Notes under the pieces: model-generated
Seen by the model: only the letters and a program-made list of their open reading frames with translations
Database searches by the model: none
Told to the model about the DNA's origin: nothing
Position numbers and translations under genes: made by a program
In this document: positions 38,604 to 52,739 of the stretch, piece after piece
How the letters are laid out: each line of letters begins with the position of its first letter
How positions within the stretch are numbered: the stretch's first letter is position 1
Assembly (NCBI GenBank): GCA_027627225.1
Contig: CM051028.1
Location: forward strand, 11,160,201-11,224,200
DNA length: 64,000 nt
Direction: 5' to 3'
From: Congeria kusceri
Taxonomy: Eukaryota; Mollusca; Bivalvia; Myida; Dreissenidae

Positions 38604-41108
38604 ATTTATAATGATTTACAAAGTGCATTAGGGAGCATCCATCAGTATTTAGAAAAAATAAACTCAAACTAGCAATTAAATATACATGTATGTCAAATGT
38701 AGTTTACTGGCAGTGTCGCCATACAGATACAGTTTGACCTGAACTCGTCGGATAAATTCAAATACACAAAGACCCTAACCTAATATTCTCTATATTTTAT
38801 ACATCTGTCTGTTGTCTGATTAAATTTGTATTAAAATAATAAAAGTTCATTAAACACCTATAGTTAATTATTTTGAATGGAAATTGTATCCCTAAAAAGA
38901 GACTATAATGCCTGTCAGATATAATTTCTTAAGTCAAAATGGTGTTAAGTTGATTTAACAACGTGTAACCTGCTGTTATAACATAATGATTGGAAAGTTG
39001 AAGAATCAGAAAACGGGCGATTTATAGACGAGAGCTTGTGGTAAAATCCCAATTAACAATAGTAATGAGAACGCAGTGTTTAGTTGATAAAACAAAACGT
39101 AATGAATTAATTACAAACAAAATATGATGAATATATAACTTAAATTTTTGAATAGGAAATATAAAAAATTGCTTCATGGAAGCCTACAAAAACTCTGGTC
39201 TAATTTTGTTAAGCAAGCGCGTTACCGCAATTTTTTAAGGATGGCCTTATGACCATTCCTTATCCACCCATATCTACCAACCTCACTTTGGCCTTGATGC
39301 AATTTGGACTTGAAATATTAGAAATGGGTTGTCCAGCACGAGCAATAAGCATGTGTGTTTATCGTACGCAGCATCTTGTTTTAAAGGAAAATAAAAATAT
39401 GCCTAATGTGTAATTTTGCTCTAATATATAAACTAAAAAGTACAAACACGTTACTGGGATTATAAATATAAATTACAAAATAGCCAATGCATTCCGACAA
39501 AACTCATCAGGGCATAATATAATACAGTAAATATATAAATGAAATGTTGCTATTTGAAACTTGTTTTGAAATCCAAACAGTATTGTTATTTTGATACTGC
39601 ACTTCTAAAAGCTGTGACCTTATAGTATCCATGCCATGTGTGAGACCAGTCCATTGCCAACTTGAAGTTAACAAGGGTGAGGTAAGTATTTAAAACCTCT
39701 AGATTATATTTCATGGAATTGTGTAATATGAATAAGTTTGCATTTAGCTACAGAACTGCGTTTTTGAGCAAGCAATCAATTTTATTCGTCTAAAACTCTT
39801 AATAATTAAAAATTATTCGGTATCAAAACTTATCAATTAGTCATGGTAAGCAATTAGATCTGTAATAATTGACAACATCCTGTCCGTATCAATCCTCGAA
39901 CCATATCTGCTGTGTTTCAACAAATAAGAGCACAGAAAAAAATGAGTGCAAGAAAATGGATCGCTGTCTTAATTAAAGATAACTTACAATAAATATCTTG
40001 AAAACTAGATTTTTAGCTCTTCCCAACATTGTTCAGGAAACTATACAATCTCAATATGCCATAATTGTGGATAATGTGATTGGTAATTTACTTAGATATT
40101 TCAATAGAATTAGTTATTTCCAATAGAATAGTAAGTATGAAAGTAACATATAAGGAACTTACTGTATAGTAAGTTTTCAGACCCCTCTACATTTTCGGAT
40201 AATAATATTTTCCATAGACATGAAAAGAAATAGTTTTTCCCGTACGAATTCATAGGGATAAAACCTGTAGGCATTATTTAAAAGACAGTGCTAGTAACTG
40301 TAGCATTTTAACCATATTTGGTTTATTAAAGTGTGTACATTTGATCTTTCCTATCAGTTATTTGCAAAATAATCAGATTAAAATGACAATAACACTTGAA
40401 AGCAGACAGAAAAAACTTTAAAATGACGAAGAAAACGCTTCAATACGCAATAAATCAACAAGTACGTCGATTTGTTCCATCGTTTATTAGTTTTATGTAA
40501 TTTAAACCAACTGTCAATTCAACGTATATACGTATATATTCGTGTTCCCGTATGTACAGACGAAAACTATTTGGTGATTAAAAACTAGCTTATTGTGCAT
40601 TTGAAAGCAATGATTGTTCTTAACTTTTATTCAATTTTAAATTGAAATATATGTTTATTAACTTTATTTGGTTAATTTTATTTATGCCACTATATCTGTT
40701 GTAAGGTAGCGTTCCCCTCTCATAATTCTGTTTATACAAGAAATGCAGTTATAAGGGTACTACTCAATTCTGATTTGATACTCAGTTAAAAAAAATCAAA
40801 TCACTGGCATAACACTTCCTGAAATACTAGATTGCTTTTTTGATACTAAATTAGTTTTTTAAAACAAGGGTAATACTTCTAAAATGCTCTGTAGCTAGAA
40901 GGATTTGTTACTAGTAACTTCCATTTTCTTTCATTTACTGCCCTTTTTGGCGATCTTTAAAATTGCTTTCTTCATGAAATACATTACAATACATTAATCG
41001 TTCTATTAATCAATGACCTAGGCGTAATCTATTAATCAATGCTTAAAGGTTATGGTGGCTCCCAAAGTGATTACATCAACTACTTGACAATGCAGGCTCT
41101 AGTGTTTG

Positions 41109-41413
41109 TACACACACTCTACATGCAAGTCACTACACAGTACAAACTATGCAAGTCTTTACACAGGACATACTATGCAAGTCTTTACACAGTACATACT
41201 ATGCAAGTCTTTACACAGTACATACTATGCAAGCCACTACACACTATGCAAGTCTATTCACAGTACATACTATGCAAGTCACTACACAGTACTCAATTTG
41301 CAAGACTTTACACAGTACACACTATGCAAGCCAGTACACACTATGCAAGTCTTTACACAGCACACACTATGCACAGTACACAGTACACACTATGCAAGTC
41401 TTTACACAGCACA
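41109..41413. repeat. Minisatellite start segment, unit 8
   Basis: Same motif order; ends at the junction with unit 9. Confidence 0.95.
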
Positions 41414-42328
41414 GTGATAATGAAAAAAGTAAAAGAGTGGAAAACTTTCTTACAGTGGTGGAGGCTGAATGGACGGATAGTGTATCGTCATCTGCACTGC
41501 ATACATTGTCTGCCAAAAAAATGAATAAGGGACAACTTTTGCCTCTCTCAGAAGATATACAGAAACTGCAACGGTATTTTACTCAGAAAAATAAAGAACT
41601 GACAGAGAAGTTACAAAGGTCTTTCACTAAAGGTGAATTTGATATTCTTAATCAAATAACATTAGCACAGATTGTCATGTTTAACAGAAGAAGAGGAGGC
41701 GAGACGCAGCGCATAACTGTGGATGCTTACAGGGAACGAAAGAATTCATCCGATCAGGCTCCTAAGGAAATTGAAGAGTCACTGAGTGCCTCAGAAAAAA
41801 TATCACTATCCACTATGTCAAGAGTGGAAATACGTGGTAAAAAAAGGACGTACAGTTCCAGTGTTATTGACAACAGGATTCCAGAGAAATATTGAATTGC
41901 GTTTGCATTTGCGAAGTCAAGCATCAGTCAGTGAAAGGAACAAATATCTATTTCCAAAAACAAACTTTGAATCAGAAGAACCTCTTCGAAGTTCAGATGT
42001 CTTGAGAAAGTTCTCTAAAGAAGCAGCATTAAAGTGCCCTGAAAATGTCACAAGCACCAGACTCCGAAAACACATTGCCACGGTTTCTCAGGTTCTTAAC
42101 CTGGATAGTCATGACCTGGATGTGATGGCTAACTTTCTCGGGCATGACATCACCGTCCACAGATCTTTCTATCGACTGCCCCAAGAGACACTTCAGGTCG
42201 CACGAATGGGTCGACTTTTAACAGCATTCAACACCGGAACTGTTGGACTGTACAATTGGAAGGCTATTGATGACATTTCTCTGGATTACACTGATATAAG
42301 TACGTATTACACAATAGTTTGTTTATGA
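41414..42328 (+). pseudogene. Tyrosine-recombinase segment, unit 9
   Basis: Carries A28V, plus a private L39R in the second segment (NIELRLHL). The latter puts a charged residue in what should be a helix next to the hairpin. The fused frame is 41149-41895. Confidence 0.8.
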
Positions 42329-42412
42329 ATTTAACTCTGTTTAGATTTGGTCCTTTAGTTCTAGTGATTGTTTGTCATTTTAGTAGGTTTTCCCTTCTCA
42401 TTACATTTATAT

Positions 42413-43315
42413 TAGGGATGCAAAAGGTTAACCGGTTAACCTACTGAACGATCGGTTAACCTGTAACATTTTCTAGAAAAGGTTAACCTGAAACTTTAAA
42501 AAAAATAAAAAATAAAAATGCATTTTTCATGGACTGAATCATACGAAGATTACTTTCTAGCGCTCGACATACTGCCAATTAACGCTGTCGCCCGCCTGAA
42601 ACAACATACCACGCCGATGACGGGAATCAATTCACTTGAACGTGTCAATAAAGTAATAAAGCAATAAACCAGTACCTTTGTTGTTGCAAACAAGGTTATG
42701 TTTTGGTAATTGACACTATTGTTTTGATATTACTCGCGAAAAACTAACGTGGGATCTGAGGGCTATCATCGTAGACGTAATTGACACGTTTAACTCGCGA
42801 AAACGCAGTCGATTAAGTGTTTGGTCTGCTTATTTGATGTTTTGTTTACCAATTTACAAGTTTGATTGAATTCTTGACCAGTTAACGTTGTATTCGCTCT
42901 ATCAGAATTAAACATTAAAACATAATGAACAAAAAAGAAACAAAATAATTCCAAACGACATTGACATAAGCGGCCCCACCAAAGATTAATTAATAATTTA
43001 ATTTGTTTATTTTTTACTCACATTAAATAACGGAGGAGAATCACCTGATACAAAACTATTAGACTAATTTTGACATGAAATAACACTTATATAACATGTA
43101 AGACAAATTTACAATTTATATACAACATTTATACATGTTACGAACGTAAGCGGCCATAATATATACTTCCGTTTTGGAAGAGAGTACATGTACATACAAT
43201 ATAAAAGGTTTGAAAGTATACTTAAACATTTCGAGTTTTTTCGGTTAACCGGTAAATTTACTGGTAAATACAACAGGTTAACCGGTAAATTTATTAGTAA
43301 CCTTTTGCATCCCTA
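42413..43315. mobile_element. hAT-like MITE, unit 9
   Basis: Amplified copy in the unit 1 form. Confidence 0.85.
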
Positions 43316-45820
43316 ATTTATAATGATTTACAAAGTGCATTAGGGAGCATCCATCAGTATTTAGAAAAAATAAACTCAAACTAGCAATTAAATATACATG
43401 TATGTCAAATGTAGTTTACTGGCAGTGTCGCCATACAGATACAGTTTGACCTGAACTCGTCGGATAAATTCAAATACACAAAGACCCTAACCTAATATTC
43501 TCTATATTTTATACATCTGTCTGTTGTCTGATTAAATTTGTATTAAAATAATAAAAGTTCATTAAACACCTATAGTTAATTATTTTGAATGGAAATTGCT
43601 TCCCTAAAAAGAGACTATAATGCCTGTCAGATATAATTTCTTAAGTCAAAATGGTGTTAAGTTGATTTAACAACGTGTAACCTGCTGTTATAACATAATG
43701 ATTGGAAAGTTGAAGAATCAGAAAACGGGCGATTTATAGACGAGAGCTTGTGGTAAAATCCCAATTAACAATAGTAATGAGAACGCAGTGTTTAGTTGAT
43801 AAAACAAAACGTAATGAATTAATTACAAACAAAATATGATGAATATATAACTTAAATTTTTGAATAGGAAATATAAAAAATTGCTTCATGGAAGCCTACA
43901 AAAACTCTGGTCTAATTTTGTTAAGCAAGCGCGTTACCGCAATTTTTTAAGGATGGCCTTATGACCATTCCTTATCCACCCATATCTACCAACCTCACTT
44001 TGGCCTTGATGCAATTTGGACTTGAAATATTAGAAATGGGTTGTCCAGCACGAGCAATAAGCATGTGTGTTTATCGTACGCAGCATCTTGTTTTAAAGGA
44101 AAATAAAAATATGCCTAATGTGTAATTTTGCTCTAATATATAAACTAAAAAGTACAAACACGTTACTGGGATTATAAATATAAATTACAAAATAGCCAAT
44201 GCATTCCGACAAAACTCATCAGGGCATAATATAATACAGTAAATATATAAATGAAATGTTGCTATTTGAAACTTGTTTTGAAATCCAAACAGTATTGTTA
44301 TTTTGATACTGCACTTCTAAAAGCTGTGACCTTATAGTATCCATGCCATGTGTGAGACCAGTCCATTGCCAACTTGAAGTTAACAAGGGTGAGGTAAGTA
44401 TTTAAAACCTCTAGATTATATTTCATGGAATTGTGTAATATGAATAAGTTTGCATTTAGCTACAGAACTGCGTTTTTGAGCAAGCAATCAATTTTATTCG
44501 TCTAAAACTCTTAATAATTAAAAATTATTCGGTATCAAAACTTATCAATTAGTCATGGTAAGCAATTAGATCTGTAATAATTGACAACATCCTGTCCGTA
44601 TCAATCCTCGAACCATATCTGCTGTGTTTCAACAAATAAGAGCACAGAAAAAAATGAGTGCAAGAAAATGGATCGCTGTCTTAATTAAAGATAACTTACA
44701 ATAAATATCTTGAAAACTAGATTTTTAGCTCTTCCCAACATTGTTCAGGAAACTATACAATCTCAATATGCCATAATTGTGGATAATGTGATTGGTAATT
44801 TACTTAGATATTTCAATAGAATTAGTTATTTCCAATAGAATAGTAAGTATGAAAGTAACATATAAGGAACTTACTGTATAGTAAGTTTTCAGACCCCTCT
44901 ACATTTTCGGATAATAATATTTTCCATAGACATGAAAAGAAATAGTTTTTCCCGTACGAATTCATAGGGATAAAACCTGTAGGCATTATTTAAAAGACAG
45001 TGCTAGTAACTGTAGCATTTTAACCATATTTGGTTTATTAAAGTGTGTACATTTGATCTTTCCTATCAGTTATTTGCAAAATAATCAGATTAAAATGACA
45101 ATAACACTTGAAAGCAGACAGAAAAAACTTTAAAATGACGAAGAAAACGCTTCAATACGCAATAAATCAACAAGTACGTCGATTTGTTCCATCGTTTATT
45201 AGTTTTATGTAATTTAAACCAACTGTCAATTCAACGTATATACGTATATATTCGTGTTCCCGTATGTACAGACGAAAACTATTTGGTGATTAAAAACTAG
45301 CTTATTGTGCATTTGAAAGCAATGATTGTTCTTAACTTTTATTCAATTTTAAATTGAAATATATGTTTATTAACTTTATTTGGTTAATTTTATTTATGCC
45401 ACTATATCTGTTGTAAGGTAGCGTTCCCCTCTCATAATTCTGTTTATACAAGAAATGCAGTTATAAGGGTACTACTCAATTCTGATTTGATACTCAGTTA
45501 AAAAAAATCAAATCACTGGCATAACACTTCCTGAAATACTAGATTGCTTTTTTGATACTAAATTAGTTTTTTAAAACAAGGGTAATACTTCTAAAATGCT
45601 CTGTAGCTAGAAGGATTTGTTACTAGTAACTTCCATTTTCTTTCATTTACTGCCCTTTTTGGCGATCTTAAAAATTGCTTTCTTCATGAAATACATTACA
45701 ATACATTAATCGTTCTATTAATCAATGACCTAGGCGTAATCTATTAATCAATGCTTAAAGGTTATGGTGGCTCCCAAAGTGATTACATCAACTACTTGAC
45801 AATGCAGGCTCTAGTGTTTG

Positions 45821-46125
45821 TACACACACTCTACATGCAAGTCACTACACAGTACAAACTATGCTAGTCTTTACACAGGACATACTATGCAAGTCTTTAC
45901 ACAGTACATACTATGCAAGTCTTTACACAGTACATACTATGCAAGCCACTACACACTATGCAAGTCTATTCACAGTACATGCTATGCAAGTCACTACACA
46001 GTACTCAATTTGCAAGACTTTACACAGTACACACTATGCAAGCCAGTACACACTATGCAAGTCTTTACACAGCACACACTATGCACAGTACACAGTACAC
46101 ACTATGCAAGTCTTTACACAGCACA
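45821..46125. repeat. Minisatellite start segment, unit 9
   Basis: Has ctatgctagtc and acatgctatgc in place of ctatgcaagtc and acatactatgc; the first change destroys the usual upstream in-frame extension of one frame. Confidence 0.95.
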
Positions 46126-47040
46126 GTGATAATGAAAAAAGTAAAAGAGCGGAAAACTTTCTTACAGTGGTGGAGGCTGAATGGACGGATAGTGTATCGT
46201 CATCTGCACTGCATACATTGTCTGCCAAAAAAATGAATAAGGGACAACTTTTGCCTCTCTCAGAAGATATACAGAAACTGCAACGGTATTTTACTCAGAA
46301 AAATAAAGAACTGACAGAGACGTTACAAAGGTCTTTCACTAAAGGTGAATTTGATATTCTTAATCAAATAACATTAGCACAGATTGTCATGTTTAACAGA
46401 AGAAGAGGAGGCGAGACGCAGCGCATAACTGTGGATGCTTACAGAGAAAGAAAGAATTCATCCGATCAGGCTCCTAAGGAAATTGAAGAGTCACTGAGTG
46501 CCTCAGAAAAAATATCACTATCCACTATGTCAAGAGTGGAAATACGTGGTAAAAAAAGGACGTACAGTTCCAGTGTTATTGACAACAGGATTCCAGAGAA
46601 ATATTGAATTGCTTTTGCATTTGCGAAGTCAAGCATCAGTCAGTGAAAGGAACAAATATCTATTTCCAAAAACAAACTTTGAATCAGAAGAACCTCTTCG
46701 AAGTTCAGATGTCTTGAGAAAGTTCTCTAAAGAAGCAGCATTAAAGTGCCCTGAAAATGTCACAAGCACCAGACTCCGAAAACACATTGCCACGGTTTCT
46801 CAGGTTCTTAACCTGGATAGTCATGACCTGGATGTGATGGCTAACTTTCTCGGGCATGACATCACCGTCCACAGATCTTTCTATCGACTGCCCCAAGAGA
46901 CACTTCAGGTCGCACGAATGGGTCGACTTTTAACAGCATTCAACACCGGAACTGTTGGACTGTACAATTGGAAGGCTATTGATGACATTTCTCTGGATTA
47001 CACTGATATAAGTACGTATTACACAATAGTTTGTTTATGA
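46126..47040 (+). pseudogene. Tyrosine-recombinase segment, unit 10
   Basis: Carries K85T (ELTETLQ), shared only with unit 11. The fused frame is 45861-46607 and begins MLVFTQD, unlike the MQVFTQD of most units. Confidence 0.8.
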
Positions 47041-47124
47041 ATTTAACTCTGTTTAGATTTGGTCCTTTAGTTCTAGTGATTGTTTGTCATTTTAGTAGGT
47101 TTTCCCTTCTCATTACATTTATAT

Positions 47125-48027
47125 TAGGGATGCAAAAGGTTAACCGGTTAACCTACTGAACGATCGGTTAACCTGTAACATTTTCTAGAAAAGGTTAACC
47201 TGAAACTTTAAAAAAAATAAAAAATAAAAATGCATTTTTCATGGACTGAATCATACGAAGATTACTTTCTAGCGCTCGACATACTGCCAATTAACGCTGT
47301 CGCCCGCCTGAAACAACATACCACGCCGATGACGGGAATCAATTCACTTGAACGTGTCAATTAAGTAATAAAGCAATAAACCAGTACCTTTGTTGTTGCA
47401 AACAAGGTTATGTTTTGGTAATTGACACTATTGTTTTGATATTACTCGCGAAAAACTAACGTGGGATCTGAGGGCTATCATCGTAGACGTAATTGACACG
47501 TTTAACTCGCGAAAACGCAGTCGATTAAGTGTTTGGTCTGCTTATTTGATGTTTTGTTTACCAATTTACAAGTTTGATTGAATTCTTGACCAGTTAACGT
47601 TGTATTCGCTCTATCAGAATTAAACATTAAAACATAATGAACAAAAAAGAAACAAAATAATTCCAAACGACATTGACATAAGCGGCCCCACCAAAGATTA
47701 ATTAATAATTTAATTTGTTTATTTTTTACTCACATTAAATAACGGAGGAGAATCACCTGATACAAAACTATTAGACTAATTTTGACATGAAATAACACTT
47801 ATATAACATGTAAGACAAATTTACAATTTATATACAACATTTATACATGTTACGAACGTAAGCGGCCATAATATATACTTCCGTTTTGGAAGAGAGTACA
47901 TGTACATACAATATAAAAGGTTTGAAAGTATACTTAAACATTTCGAGTTTTTTCGGTTAACCGGTAAATTTACTGGTAAATACAACAGGTTAACCGGTAA
48001 ATTTATTAGTAACCTTTTGCATCCCTA
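47125..48027. mobile_element. hAT-like MITE, unit 10
   Basis: Amplified copy with the private pair variant gtcaattaag shared with unit 11. Confidence 0.85.
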
Positions 48028-50532
48028 ATTTATAATGATTTACAAAGTGCATTAGGGAGCATCCATCAGTATTTAGAAAAAATAAACTCAAACTAGCAAT
48101 TAAATATACATGTATGTCAAATGTAGTTTACTGGCAGTGTCGCCATACAGATACAGTTTGACCTGAACTCGTCGGATAAATTCAAATACACAAAGACCCT
48201 AACCTAATATTCTCTATATTTTATACATCTGTCTGTTGTCTGATTAAATTTGTATTAAAATAATAAAAGTTCATTAAACACCTATAGTTAATTATTTTGA
48301 ATGGAAATTGCTTCCCTAAAAAGAGACTATAATGCCTGTCAGATATAATTTCTTAAGTCAAAATGGTGTTAAGTTGATTTAACAACGTGTAACCTGCTGT
48401 TATAACATAATGATTGGAAAGTTGAAGAATCAGAAAACGGGCGATTTATAGACGAGAGCTTGTGGTAAAATCCCAATTAACAATAGTAATGAGAACGCAG
48501 TGTTTAGTTGATAAAACAAAACGTAATGAATTAATTACAAACAAAATATGATGAATATATAACTTAAATTTTTGAATAGGAAATATAAAAAATTGCTTCA
48601 TGGAAGCCTACAAAAACTCTGGTCTAATTTTGTTAAGCAAGCGCGTTACCGCAATTTTTTAAGGATGGCCTTATGACCATTCCTTATCCACCCATATCTA
48701 CCAACCTCACTTTGGCCTTGATGTAATTTGGACTTGAAATATTAGAAATGGGTTGTCCAGCACGAGCAATAAGCATGTGTGTTTATCGTACGCAGCATCT
48801 TGTTTTAAAGGAAAATAAAAATATGCCTAATGTGTAATTTTGCTCTAATATATAAACTAAAAAGTACAAACACGTTACTGGGATTATAAATATAAATTAC
48901 AAAATAGCCAATGCATTCCGACAAAACTCATCAGGGCATAATATAATACAGTAAATATATAAATGAAATGTTGCTATTTGAAACTTGTTTTGAAATCCAA
49001 ACAGTATTGTTATTTTGATACTGCACTTCTAAAAGCTGTGACCTTATAGTATCCATGCCATGTGTGAGACCAGTCCATTGCCAACTTGAAGTTAACAAGG
49101 GTGAGGTAAGTATTTAAAACCTCTAGATTATATTTCATGGAATTGTGTAATATGAATAAGTTTGCATTTAGCTACAGAACTGCGTTTTTGAGCAAGCAAT
49201 CAATTTTATTCGTCTAAAACTCTTAATAATTAAAAATTATTCGGTATCAAAACTTATCAATTAGTCATGGTAAGCAATTAGATCTGTAATAATTGACAAC
49301 ATCCTGTCCGTATCAATCCTCGAACCATATCTGCTGTGTTTCAACAAATAAGAGCACAGAAAAAAATGAGTGCAAGAAAATGGATCGCTGTCTTAATTAA
49401 AGATAACTTACAATAAATATCTTGAAAACTAGATTTTTAGCTCTTCCCAACATTGTTCAGGAAACTATACAATCTCAATATGCCATAATTGTGGATAATG
49501 TGATTGGTAATTTACTTAGATATTTCAATAGAATTAGTTATTTCCAATAGAATAGTAAGTATGAAAGTAACATATAAGGAACTTACTGTATAGTAAGTTT
49601 TCAGACCCCTCTACATTTTCGGATAATAATATTTTCCATAGACATGAAAAGAAATAGTTTTTCCCGTACGAATTCATAGGGATAAAACCTGTAGGCATTA
49701 TTTAAAAGACAGTGCTAGTAACTGTAGCATTTTAACCATATTTGGTTTATTAAAGTGTGTACATTTGATCTTTCCTATCAGTTATTTGCAAAATAATCAG
49801 ATTAAAATGACAATAACACTTGAAAGCAGACAGAAAAAACTTTAAAATGACGAAGAAAACGCTTCAATACGCAATAAATCAACAAGTACGTCGATTTGTT
49901 CCATCGTTTATTAGTTTTATGTAATTTAAACCAACTGTCAATTCAACGTATATACGTATATATTCGTGTTCCCGTATGTACAGACGAAAACTATTTGGTG
50001 ATTAAAAACTAGCTTATTGCGCATTTGAAAGCAATGATTGTTCTTAACTTTTATTCAATTTTAAATTGAAATATATGTTTATTAACTTTATTTGGTTAAT
50101 TTTATTTATGCCACTATATCTGTTGTAAGGTAGCGTTCCCCTCTCATAATTCTGTTTATACAAGAAATGCAGTTATAAGGGTACTACTCAATTCTGATTT
50201 GATACTCAGTTAAAAAAAATCAAATCACTGGCATAACACTTCCTGAAATACTAGATTGCTTTTTTGATACTAAATTAGTTTTTTAAAACAAGGGTAATAC
50301 TTCTAAAATGCTCTGTAGCTAGAAGGATTTGTTACTAGTAACTTCCATTTTCTTTCATTTACTGCCCTTTTTGGCGATCTTAAAAATTGCTTTCTTCATG
50401 AAATACATTACAATACATTAATCGTTCTATTAATCAATGACCTAGGCGTAATCTATTAATCAATGCTTAAAGGTTATGGTGGCTCCCAAAGTGATTACAT
50501 CAACTACTTGACAATGCAGGCTCTAGTGTTTG

Positions 50533-50837
50533 TACACACACTCTACATGCAAGTCACTACACAGTACAAACTATGCTAGTCTTTACACAGGACATACTAT
50601 GCAAGTCTTTACACAGTACATACTATGCAAGTCTTTACACAGTACATACTATGCAAGCCACTACACACTATGCAAGTCTATTCACAGTACATGCTATGCA
50701 AGTCACTACACAGTACTCAATTTGCAAGACTTTACACAGTACACACTATGCAAGCCAGTACACACTATGCAAGTCTTTACACAGCACACACTATGCACAG
50801 TACACAGTACACACTATGCAAGTCTTTACACAGCACA
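50533..50837. repeat. Minisatellite start segment, unit 10
   Basis: Carries the same two changes as the unit 9 segment. Confidence 0.95.
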
Positions 50838-51752
50838 GTGATAATGAAAAAAGTAAAAGAGCGGAAAACTTTCTTACAGTGGTGGAGGCTGAATGGACGG
50901 ATAGTGTATCGTCATCTGCACTGCATACATTGTCTGCCAAAAAAATGAATAAGGGACAACTTTTGCCTCTCTCAGAAGATATACAGAAACTGCAACGGTA
51001 TTTTACTCAGAAAAATAAAGAACTGACAGAGACGTTACAAAGGTCTTTCACTAAAGGTGAATTTGATATTCTTAATCAAATAACATTAGCACAGATTGTC
51101 ATGTTTAACAGAAGAAGAGGAGGCGAGACGCAGCGCATAACTGTGGATGCTTACAGAGAAAGAAAGAATTCATCCGATCAGGCTCCTAAGGAAATTGAAG
51201 AGTCACTGAGTGCCTCAGAAAAAATATCACTATCCACTATGTCAAGAGTGGAAATACGTGGTAAAAAAAGGACGTACAGTTCCAGTGTTATTGACAACAG
51301 GATTCCAGAGAAATATTGAATTGCTTTTGCATTTGCGAAGTCAAGCATCAGTCAGTGAAAGGAACAAATATCTATTTCCAAAAACAAACTTTGAATCAGA
51401 AGAACCTCTTCGAAGTTCAGATGTCTTGAGAAAGTTCTCTAAAGAAGCAGCATTAAAGTGCCCTGAAAATGTCACAAGCACCAGACTCCGAAAACACATT
51501 GCCACGGTTTCTCAGGTTCTTAACCTGGATAGTCATGACCTGGATGTGATGGCTAACTTTCTCGGGCATGACATCACCGTCCACAGATCTTTCTATCGAC
51601 TGCCCCAAGAGACACTTCAGGTCGCACGAATGGGTCGACTTTTAACAGCATTCAACACCGGAACTGTTGGACTGTACAATTGGAAGGCTATTGATGACAT
51701 TTCTCTGGATTACACTGATATAAGTACGTATTACACAATAGTTTGTTTATGA
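50838..51752 (+). pseudogene. Tyrosine-recombinase segment, unit 11
   Basis: Protein-identical to unit 10 (K85T). The fused frame is 50573-51319. Confidence 0.8.
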
Positions 51753-51836
51753 ATTTAACTCTGTTTAGATTTGGTCCTTTAGTTCTAGTGATTGTTTGTC
51801 ATTTTAGTAGGTTTTCCCTTCTCATTACATTTATAT

Positions 51837-52739
51837 TAGGGATGCAAAAGGTTAACCGGTTAACCTACTGAACGATCGGTTAACCTGTAACATTTTCTAG
51901 AAAAGGTTAACCTGAAACTTTAAAAAAAATAAAAAATAAAAATGCATTTTTCATGGACTGAATCATACGAAGATTACTTTCTAGCGCTCGACATACTGCC
52001 AATTAACGCTGTCGCCCGCCTGAAACAACATACCACGCCGATGACGGGAATCAATTCACTTGAACGTGTCAATTAAGTAATAAAGCAATAAACCAGTACC
52101 TTTGTTGTTGCAAACAAGGTTATGTTTTGGTAATTGACACTATTGTTTTGATATTACTCGCGAAAAACTAACGTGGGATCTGAGGGCTATCATCGTAGAC
52201 GTAATTGACACGTTTAACTCGCGAAAACGCAGTCGATTAAGTGTTTGGTCTGCTTATTTGATGTTTTGTTTACCAATTTACAAGTTTGATTGAATTCTTG
52301 ACCAGTTAACGTTGTATTCGCTCTATCAGAATTAAACATTAAAACATAATGAACAAAAAAGAAACAAAATAATTCCAAACGACATTGACATAAGCGGCCC
52401 CACCAAAGATTAATTAATAATTTAATTTGTTTATTTTTTACTCACATTAAATAACGGAGGAGAATCACCTGATACAAAACTATTAGACTAATTTTGACAT
52501 GAAATAACACTTATATAACATGTAAGACAAATTTACAATTTATATACAACATTTATACATGTTACGAACGTAAGCGGCCATAATATATACTTCCGTTTTG
52601 GAAGAGAGTACATGTACATACAATATAAAAGGTTTGAAAGTATACTTAAACATTTCGAGTTTTTTCGGTTAACCGGTAAATTTACTGGTAAATACAACAG
52701 GTTAACCGGTAAATTTATTAGTAACCTTTTGCATCCCTA
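51837..52739. mobile_element. hAT-like MITE, unit 11
   Basis: Amplified copy with gtcaattaag as in unit 10. Confidence 0.85.

Larger units (their letters stand above)
36702..41413 (+). repeat. Array unit 8
   Basis: Private changes: G at 36820 (silent) and TA at 38887-38888 (gaaattgtatccc). Shares gatgcaatttgg with units 7 and 9. Confidence 0.95.
41414..46125 (+). repeat. Array unit 9
   Basis: The left part resembles units 7-8. The right end (from about 45660) carries gatcttaaaaattg and the minisatellite changes ctatgctagtc and acatgctatgc, which unit 10 repeats exactly. Confidence 0.95.
46126..50837 (+). repeat. Array unit 10
   Basis: Its head (K85T, acagagaaag, gtcaattaag near 47360) is identical to that of unit 11, and its tail matches that of unit 9. 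A private gcgcatttg lies near 50019. Confidence 0.95.
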